A DNA stretch of 38,154 nt from Candidatus Aminicenantota bacterium. Lineage in GTDB: Bacteria > Acidobacteriota > Aminicenantia > Aminicenantales > UBA4085. A program made the position numbers and the translations under genes. Every line of letters starts with the position of its first letter. Positions within the stretch are counted from its first letter, which is position 1. The notes under the pieces were generated by a model that searched no databases, had not been told where the DNA came from, and saw nothing but the letters and a program-made list of their open reading frames with translations. The stretch is taken from NCBI GenBank assembly GCA_026393895.1, contig JAPKZG010000029.1, positions 1 to 38,154 on the forward strand. The letters run 5' to 3'. Of the stretch, positions 31,780-38,154 are shown piece after piece.

Positions 31780-34038
31780 TCAGGATAACACCCGGATTTT
31801 CACCGGACGGCTCTCGACCGGTTTTCCGTTCATGGCGGCGCGGGCCGTTAGGATATAAGAACCCGGCCGGAGTTTCCAACCCCAGCTGAACGGGGGGCCG
31901 ACGACAGATGCCCGGACGCCGTCCATGCACCACTCAACGGTCTCCGGCGAGGGGCGGGCCGCGACGCGGACTCGCATGTTCAAGGCTTGATAATCAGTCC
32001 GCAGGATCGAATCGATTTTGAAAACATCGCCGTCTCGCGGGAAGACGATTTGGATGAGATCGGAGGACCGTCCGACAAGGCGCAACGCGCCCGGATCCGC
32101 CGCGCTCCGATGCGTGAGCCGGCATTCCGTCCGGGGAACCGATCCGGAGTCGAACAGCTCGGTGATCGTCGCCGGACATGCCGCCGAGGGAATTTCCCCC
32201 GAGACGGGGCAGATTTCCGCTCGGATCAGGTCGGGGGGCTCGGCAAAGGAAAGGATCGGTCCCGTTCCTTCGAGAAGCAGCATAACGTCCCGAAACAGGG
32301 GACCGGCGCCCGTGATGCCGGAAACGTTGTGCATCGGCGAACCGTCGAAATTGCCCACCCAGACGGCGACGGTGTAGCGCGGCGTATACCCGATCGTCCA
32401 ATTATCCCGGAAATCCTTGGACGTTCCCGTTTTAGCCGCCGCCGGGAAGGGAAGATTCAAGGGGCCGCGATAACCGAAGGTGGGAACGCGGGCGTCGTGG
32501 TCGGACAGAATATCCGTGACGAGATACGACGCGACGGCCGAAAAAACGCGCACGGCGGCGAAAGACGGCCGTTTCGGTTCAGGGCGGCCGTCTTTCCGGA
32601 CGGATGTCTCGATAACCCGTTCCGGTTTGTACAGACCGCCGCAGGCCAAGGCCGCGTACGCCCGGGCCAATTCCAGGAGAGTGACTTCGCCGTTTCCCAG
32701 GGTCAGGCCGATCCCGTAAAACGATGCGTCTTTTTGAAGGCTGCGGAAACCCATTTCCTGAAGCTTCCGGAAAAGCAGATCGGGACCGAGAAGGTCCAGG
32801 ACGGCGACCGCGGGAACGTTGTAGGAACTGGCCAGGGCGCTGCGAAGCCGGACCGGGCCGTGGAAATGTTCGTCGTAATTCTCCGGGGCGAACGATCCAT
32901 CCAAAGACCCGAATTCCGACGGTGCGTCGTCGATCAACGTCGCCGCGGTCATCCCTTTTTCCAGGGCGAGCGCGTAGGTCAACGGCTTGAGGGTCGATCC
33001 GGGCTGGCGGAGCGAGAGCGCCCCGTTGACTTGGCCGTCATGGCCTTCGTCGAAAAAATCACAGGAACCGACCATCGCCCGGACGGCTCCGGATTCGTTC
33101 TCCAGGACAATGACGGCGCCGTTGGTCAAGCCTTTTTTTTCGAGGGACCGGAGATGGCCGGAAAGCAGGGATTCGACCTTGATTTGAAGAGGAAGGTCCA
33201 ACGTCGTCCGGATTTCCGAATAGCCGCTCCGCTCGGCCGGGGAAAGCCCCGAGACGACATATTCCACGAAATGCGGCGCCTGAAAAACCCGGGTCACGGC
33301 CGTGATTCGGACGGGTTCGGCGAGAGCCCGGGAAAGAGCGTCGGCGGACAGAAAACCGAGACGGGCCATCTTCCGGAGGATCACGTCTCGGCGCCTTCGG
33401 AGGAGGGCGGAATCACGTCCCGGGAGGAACCGGCCGGGGGAGCGCGGCAGGGCGGCCAGATAGGCGGCCTCGGCCGGGCTCAAATCGAGGGCCGGTTTGT
33501 CGAAATAAAACCGGGCCGCCGACTCGAGGCCGTAGGCCTGGCGACCATAGGCGATGCGGTTGAGATACTGGGTGAGAATCTCCTCTTTGGAGAGGGTGTG
33601 TTCAATCCGGACAGCCAGCCAGCTCTCCGCGATTTTCGCGGAGATCGTTCGGGGGAAATGATAGATGTTGCGGACGAGTTGCTGGGTTATGGTCGAGGCG
33701 CCGGAGACCACGCGGCCCCGGCGGACGGCCTGGGCCAGGGCCCGGCCGATCGCGTAAACGTCGACCCCGCCGTGAACCGGAAAACGGCGGTCTTCGGCGG
33801 CGATCACGGCCCCGACGGCATAGGGCGATATTTCCGAAAGCGTGACCCAGCGGCAGCGTCCGCCTTCATCCGAGAGGACTTCGCGCAACGGCCGCCCTGA
33901 CCGGTCCAGAAGGTTCAGGGAAAGGACGGGCAGCGGAGACAAGCGCCGTTTTGGAATCGGGAGAATGAAGGAAACGGCGGCGGCGAGCACCGCCGCTCCG
34001 AGCAGCCGATAACCTGTTCGCTTCCGGATGCGGATCAC
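31780..34038 (-). CDS. pbpC: Penicillin-binding protein 1C
   Basis: The 752-residue bifunctional protein has one N-terminal membrane helix (residues ~10-28), a glycosyltransferase domain with the catalytic [12 protein letters not shown] and [10 protein letters not shown], and a transpeptidase domain with STLK ([11 protein letters not shown]), SYN (SSYNVPA) and KTGTS. A C-terminal BiPBP_C beta-domain follows. It polymerises and crosslinks peptidoglycan in the periplasm. GTG 34038 overlaps the upstream alpha-2-macroglobulin stop (GTGA), the standard A2M-PbpC pairing thought to couple envelope defence with wall repair. The frame continues upstream only as a shadow of that gene. Confidence 0.95.
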   Translation of the reverse strand: MIRIRKRTGYRLLGAAVLAAAVSFILPIPKRRLSPLPVLSLNLLDRSGRPLREVLSDEGGRCRWVTLSEISPYAVGAVIAAEDRRFPVHGGVDVYAIGRALAQAVRRGRVVSGASTITQQLVRNIYHFPRTISAKIAESWLAVRIEHTLSKEEILTQYLNRIAYGRQAYGLESAARFYFDKPALDLSPAEAAYLAALPRSPGRFLPGRDSALLRRRRDVILRKMARLGFLSADALSRALAEPVRITAVTRVFQAPHFVEYVVSGLSPAERSGYSEIRTTLDLPLQIKVESLLSGHLRSLEKKGLTNGAVIVLENESGAVRAMVGSCDFFDEGHDGQVNGALSLRQPGSTLKPLTYALALEKGMTAATLIDDAPSEFGSLDGSFAPENYDEHFHGPVRLRSALASSYNVPAVAVLDLLGPDLLFRKLQEMGFRSLQKDASFYGIGLTLGNGEVTLLELARAYAALACGGLYKPERVIETSVRKDGRPEPKRPSFAAVRVFSAVASYLVTDILSDHDARVPTFGYRGPLNLPFPAAAKTGTSKDFRDNWTIGYTPRYTVAVWVGNFDGSPMHNVSGITGAGPLFRDVMLLLEGTGPILSFAEPPDLIRAEICPVSGEIPSAACPATITELFDSGSVPRTECRLTHRSAADPGALRLVGRSSDLIQIVFPRDGDVFKIDSILRTDYQALNMRVRVAARPSPETVEWCMDGVRASVVGPPFSWGWKLRPGSYILTARAAMNGKPVESRPVKIRVLS

Positions 34039-37000
34039 TTGACGATCTTGACCGTTTGCTCCGCCCCACGGCCGTAGATCTCGGGAGCGTACATCTGCTG
34101 GACGCGCGCCCCGGGAGCGCCGAAGGCGCCGAACGTCAGGGCCCGGACAAGATAACGGTAGCGGTGGACGCCGCTCTGCAGCGAGTCGGCGAACAGAAGG
34201 ATCCGGTTGTCGTGCATTTCGACATGCTGGAACCCGTCCCACCAGGGCCGGTCGTCGTTCTCATCGAGGGCTTCCAGGGTTCGGAGGCGTTCCTCGCTCT
34301 CCGTCCGGAAATTCGCGTTGACCGCTTCAAATCCGGCCGGAAGAGGATCTTCGACGACGACGAACAGGCTTTCCTTGGGAACGGCGATTTCCAGCGTCAC
34401 GACGGCCAGCGTTCCTGCCTTGATTTCCGCGAGCGGACGGCCGTCCGTGGTTTCGATTTTTTTATAAACAGCGAAGCCTGAGTCCTGCGGCGGAAGGGAT
34501 TTTTGGGGCGCATAGGACATCCGGAGACTGTAATACAAAAGGCCCGTTCCCGTCTTTTCCGCCAGGAAGGGGAGATTCCGATCCTTGGGAAAAGCTGCAA
34601 GGGGGACGGCCGCCCGGAATTCGGCGGACGGTTCGCGGAAGCTCTCGTCCAACAGGATCTTTTCGGCGAGCCTGATCTGAGCCCTGAAATCCGGCGTTCC
34701 TTTTTCGACCCGGCGATAATATTCGTTCAGGGCGTAAAAGACGAAGAAATTCTCTTGGGTCGAGGGCCAGCCGGACACGCTCTTTTTTTGAACGAGCCAA
34801 CGTGTCGCGCCCGAAAGGACGGGTCCGGACTTCCCGGTTTCCAAAAGCGCCTGGAGGATGATCGCCGTCGTCCGGGTGTTGGAGGAATAGATCCAGCTCA
34901 AACCCGCCGGGTCGCTCTCCTCGAAATGCGCGTCGGCCGCGGTGATCTTGGCCTGGTTGAGAAATTCCCGGACCAGCGTGTTTTCCGCCTCCGACCCTGG
35001 TCCGAACCGGTGGAAGGCCTTTAAAAGGAGCGCCCGCCCGAAGAGCGGAAGGTCCTCGCGTTCCTGGAACAATTTTTCGGCGTAGGCCGCCTCCGGCCGG
35101 CCGGCAAGGGCAAGGTCATAGAGGGCGAAGGCCTGGACCGAGGCCCAGCCGCGGTGATCGTAAGGATAGGCGACCGAGTCGTACTTGGTTTTCAGAATGG
35201 TCCGGAGGTAATCCAGACCCGATTCCAGCCGGGATTTGTCGATCGGGATGCCGGCCTCGTAGGCCTTGAGAAGGGCGAAAACGGCATAGGCCGAGACGTA
35301 AGGGGAGTCGAAGGCGGAGTCCGACCACAGGGAAAATCCGCCGTTGTCTTTTTGACAGGCGTAGACCTCGCGGAGGGAATCGCGGACCATCTTGTCCTTC
35401 TCCGCCGGAGAGAGCGAAGACAGCTTGAAATCACGGATGACCGGAGAAGCGATGAGGAAGGGAAGGACCCGGGACAGGCGTTGTTCCAGGCAGAGGTAGG
35501 GATAATCGACGAGTTCGTCCAGGCGCGTCCGCAGCCCGTTGAGGGCCGAGGCGGAAGCCCGAAGGTCGATTTCTCCAAGATCCGGGTAAATGTCCGGCGG
35601 AATGCGGACGATTTCCTCCTGCTTGACGTCCGCCTGACCCGAGAAGCCGAGCGTGACCATGGGTCGGGGATGTTCGACCGGAACAACGGTTTCGAGCCCG
35701 TCGGAATACCCTTCCATCGTCGCCCGGAATTCGAGTACGGCCCGTCCGGCCGTCTCCGCCTTGAAAGCAAACAGGGCTTCGCGCGAGGCGCCAGGTTCGA
35801 GGTCGAATGTCTGTTCCAAGCGGTCTTTGGTCATAAGGCCGCTGGCCTTCAGCGAAAGCCGGACGGTCCCCTTCGTCCTGCCGTTGTTCGTGAGCAACAC
35901 GCCCCCCTGGAAGGAATCTCCAACCCGGGCGAAGCGCGGCAGGGCCGGCATCATGAGAAGCGGTTTGGCGACCTTGAAATCTGCGGAATTCCGGCCGAAC
36001 CGGGAATCCATGGTTTGGGCCACACTCATGACCCGGAACGTCGTCAGGTTGTCGGGCAATTTGAATTTCACCACGGCCTTTCCTTCGGCATCCGTTGTGA
36101 TTGACGGGTTCCAATAGGCGGTGGATTTGAAGTCCCCGCGGAGCTGGACTTCGGAAAGGGACAAGCCGGCCATTTTGTCGGAACCGCCGCCGCCGGGGTT
36201 TTCGCCTTTTTCGCCGAAATGCCGCTGGCCGACGACATGGACCCGCGTTTCGGCCGTTTCCACCGACAGCGGCCGATCGCCATAAAAGGCTGCAAACGGA
36301 TCGGGCGTCTGATAACCGATCAGGTTGATGACGCCGACGTCGACGACGGCCACGGCCAGGTTGGCGGCCGTGCCTTCGCCCCGGGAATTTCTGGCCTTGA
36401 GACGAAGCTCGACTGAATCGCCCGGTTTATATACGGCCTGGTTCGTCCGAATTTCCAGGCCGAGACGTTTTTCGGCCGGGTCGACGGACAGGTTGCGGTA
36501 GCCGATTTTGAACGAGGGTTTGCCGGCATCTTCGACCGCGTCGACGGAGGCGTTGGACGTCCGGCCCTGGATGAGGAGAACGGATACGAACGCGTTGGGG
36601 ATCATGTCGGACGTGATCGGGACAGCGATCTCCGATGTCGAACCCGAGATCTCGACGACCTCGGACTTCATGATGAATTCGCGTTCGACGGTCACCAGGG
36701 CTTTGGCCTTTTCATACGGAGACTTGACCAGGATGCGGGCCGTGTCTCCGGGTTTGTAGGAATCGGCGTCGGCCACAAGCTCGATCACGTCGTCATCCGA
36801 CCGTTCCCAGGGGACGTAATCGTCGCCTGTGACGTAAACATACGTCGATGTCGAAACTTTACGTTTGGATCCGTCCAGCGCTTCGGCGAGAATCATATAG
36901 AAGCCCGATTGGTCGGGCTGAAAACGGACGGCCGCGGGCTCGGGACCCGCAGTCTTGACGTCCTGGGCCGCGATTTCCGTGTCGGATTTTTCCGAAATCC

Positions 37001-38154
37001 ATTCCAGGCGTCCGCCTAAGCCCGCCTTGCGAACGGATTTCCAGACGCGCTTGACGAGCTTGACCGAGACGGCGCGGCCGTTCTGAAGCGTTCCATCGGG
37101 AAGGCCGGCGATGACCTGGACGAGCAGGGGATCCCCTTTCTTCAGGAACGAAGAGGACGGCTTCAGCCCGATATAAAAATCACCCGGATGGACGGTTGTC
37201 TGGATCCGGCTGGAGATGGACCGGCGGCTGGCGCTTTGTACGGTTGCTTCAAGGTCGGCGCTGAGGGTTCCCCGTTCCTTTTCCGCAACCAGCGGGACTT
37301 TCACCGTCATCCGGCCGTCCTTGTCGAGCGTGCCTTCGCCCGAACCCACGAGCCGGCTTCTTTCCGCCGGCATGTCCTCGCCCCAATCTTCGATTTCCCG
37401 CCCGAAAATAAAACCGGCATGCCCCGGCGGGGTAAACCAGGTCGGATTCAACCGGAGAGACCAGGCGGCTTTCTGGGCGGAAAGCGAGCCCCCGAACAAA
37501 TAGGACGCCCGGACCTCGGCTTCATAAGTGTCCCCGAAGACATAGGCCTCCCGGAGCGACTTCAAATAGACTTCAAATTCGGCCGGCCGGAAGGCGTCGA
37601 CCCGAAACGTTTCGTTGATCCGCGTTTCCTCGGCGTTCGCCGCAGACTTGGGAATGACGGCGGTGACGGAATATGTCCCCAGCGGGGCGTCTTCGCGGGT
37701 TTCGAAATCGACAGCGAAGGATCCGAAGGCGTCCAGGGCGGATTTGGCTTTGAACACGGATTTCGAAAAAGGATCCTGGATTTCAAGGTTCGTTTCGCGG
37801 ATTGCGGGAATCGCCCAGGCGCCCTTTGCCCGCTCCCGGAGAATACCCTTGAGGTGGACGGTCTCGCCGGCCCGGTAGATTCCCCGCTCGGAGTAAATCG
37901 TTCCCTGAAACCGGCGGGGTTCGGGATTCCAGTCAAAATAAATATCGAAACGGTAGGGCTCGACGCCTTCCGACTCGTCGGAGGCGATCATCGCGACATC
38001 TTCCCCGAGACGGGCGATAACCCACTGGCGGGGTTTGCTCCAATCGTTTGTCGGACGCAAACCGAGGCTTTTCCAGCCCGGGGTTTCGACCCGGCCGTCC
38101 GGTCCCGTTAAACCCTTCCAGAGGGACCGGTTCCGGTCGTCGCGGATTTCGATC
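34035..38154 (-). CDS. Bacterial alpha-2-macroglobulin (YfhM-like), 5' end outside window
   Basis: About 1,372 residues are visible and the frame is open to the right edge, so the signal sequence and first domains are missing. It begins in macroglobulin-type beta-domains (YFDWNPEPRRFQGTIYSERGIYRAGETVHLKG), passes the MG stretch with the VTGDDYVPW signature, and reaches the thioester domain with CLEQ (35481-35492), the reactive Cys-Gln bond that traps proteases. An alpha/alpha toroid domain and a final receptor-like beta-domain follow. The protein should sit in the periplasm as a protease trap, coupled to pbpC. Confidence 0.94.
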   Translation of the reverse strand, partial: IEIRDDRNRSLWKGLTGPDGRVETPGWKSLGLRPTNDWSKPRQWVIARLGEDVAMIASDESEGVEPYRFDIYFDWNPEPRRFQGTIYSERGIYRAGETVHLKGILRERAKGAWAIPAIRETNLEIQDPFSKSVFKAKSALDAFGSFAVDFETREDAPLGTYSVTAVIPKSAANAEETRINETFRVDAFRPAEFEVYLKSLREAYVFGDTYEAEVRASYLFGGSLSAQKAAWSLRLNPTWFTPPGHAGFIFGREIEDWGEDMPAERSRLVGSGEGTLDKDGRMTVKVPLVAEKERGTLSADLEATVQSASRRSISSRIQTTVHPGDFYIGLKPSSSFLKKGDPLLVQVIAGLPDGTLQNGRAVSVKLVKRVWKSVRKAGLGGRLEWISEKSDTEIAAQDVKTAGPEPAAVRFQPDQSGFYMILAEALDGSKRKVSTSTYVYVTGDDYVPWERSDDDVIELVADADSYKPGDTARILVKSPYEKAKALVTVEREFIMKSEVVEISGSTSEIAVPITSDMIPNAFVSVLLIQGRTSNASVDAVEDAGKPSFKIGYRNLSVDPAEKRLGLEIRTNQAVYKPGDSVELRLKARNSRGEGTAANLAVAVVDVGVINLIGYQTPDPFAAFYGDRPLSVETAETRVHVVGQRHFGEKGENPGGGGSDKMAGLSLSEVQLRGDFKSTAYWNPSITTDAEGKAVVKFKLPDNLTTFRVMSVAQTMDSRFGRNSADFKVAKPLLMMPALPRFARVGDSFQGGVLLTNNGRTKGTVRLSLKASGLMTKDRLEQTFDLEPGASREALFAFKAETAGRAVLEFRATMEGYSDGLETVVPVEHPRPMVTLGFSGQADVKQEEIVRIPPDIYPDLGEIDLRASASALNGLRTRLDELVDYPYLCLEQRLSRVLPFLIASPVIRDFKLSSLSPAEKDKMVRDSLREVYACQKDNGGFSLWSDSAFDSPYVSAYAVFALLKAYEAGIPIDKSRLESGLDYLRTILKTKYDSVAYPYDHRGWASVQAFALYDLALAGRPEAAYAEKLFQEREDLPLFGRALLLKAFHRFGPGSEAENTLVREFLNQAKITAADAHFEESDPAGLSWIYSSNTRTTAIILQALLETGKSGPVLSGATRWLVQKKSVSGWPSTQENFFVFYALNEYYRRVEKGTPDFRAQIRLAEKILLDESFREPSAEFRAAVPLAAFPKDRNLPFLAEKTGTGLLYYSLRMSYAPQKSLPPQDSGFAVYKKIETTDGRPLAEIKAGTLAVVTLEIAVPKESLFVVVEDPLPAGFEAVNANFRTESEERLRTLEALDENDDRPWWDGFQHVEMHDNRILLFADSLQSGVHRYRYLVRALTFGAFGAPGARVQQMYAPEIYGRGAEQTVKIVK

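Noticed and set aside
31987..33900. 637-residue plus-strand open frame
   Set aside because: It is the antisense shadow of pbpC, which has all penicillin-binding motifs; the frame's composition is unnatural, rich in Arg, Gly and Asp.

Overview
The window looks like a contig from an uncultured, GC-rich bacterium. The didermic cell plan is supported by an alpha-2-macroglobulin/PbpC pair, lspA and lgt, and a lipoprotein NamZ. Gene content (acetylase-branch diaminopimelate genes, NamZ, a heparan-glucosaminide acetyltransferase homologue, TldD/TldE) and codon use remind me of Aminicenantota/Acidobacteriota-type genomes. That placement is inference; no rRNA is present to test it.

Positions 1-4190 are an accessory, decaying region. 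The first ~139 bases look like the right end of an insertion sequence, which seems to have cut into a low-GC gene with a nucleotide-cyclase-like C-terminus. A small two-helix membrane protein follows. Next come several orphan, phage- or plasmid-like small genes (zinc ribbon, beta-rich tail-like protein, helix-turn-helix and ribbon-helix-helix regulators) and a tyrosine recombinase that has lost its middle. This remnant abuts the 5' side of a tRNA-Leu(CAA) gene, whose promoter lies inside the end of the dead recombinase.

Positions 4190-19140 are mostly plus-strand metabolism. A four-gene DapA-family/DapH/M20/aminotransferase operon sits directly behind the tRNA. Then come a membrane acyltransferase, a DrrAB-type ABC exporter, the exo-muramidase NamZ, a secreted SGNH-like protein, a glutamine-synthetase-family enzyme, a URO-D-family protein, iron-sulfur serine dehydratase and a nitroreductase. 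The DapA-family protein aligns residue for residue with E. coli DapA but lacks all three residues of the Thr44/Tyr107/Tyr133 relay. A short remnant of an FGGY sugar kinase lies between the URO-D gene and sdaA.

Positions 19360-23300 are a minus-strand operon (flippase-like membrane protein, tldD, tldE, and a stranded DUF2179 domain), divergent from nadC-nadB. A 453-base gap after nadB holds a strongly foldable candidate RNA and the ileS promoter and leader. Then comes the plus-strand ileS-lspA-lgt-rluD operon. It converges on a minus-strand alpha-2-macroglobulin, pbpC, ridA operon whose first gene runs off the right edge.

Several promoters match the sigma-70 pattern with 16-18 base spacers. 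Three of them (before the SGNH gene, sdaA and nadC) place the expected transcription start on or within about 5 bases of the start codon, suggesting leaderless or near-leaderless mRNAs. A 28-base element with a compensated hairpin occurs both in the ileS leader and in the gap beside the tldE operon. No complete, clearly new multi-gene system is visible; the best leads are these RNA and promoter signals, the altered DapA-family protein and the interrupted cyclase-like gene.
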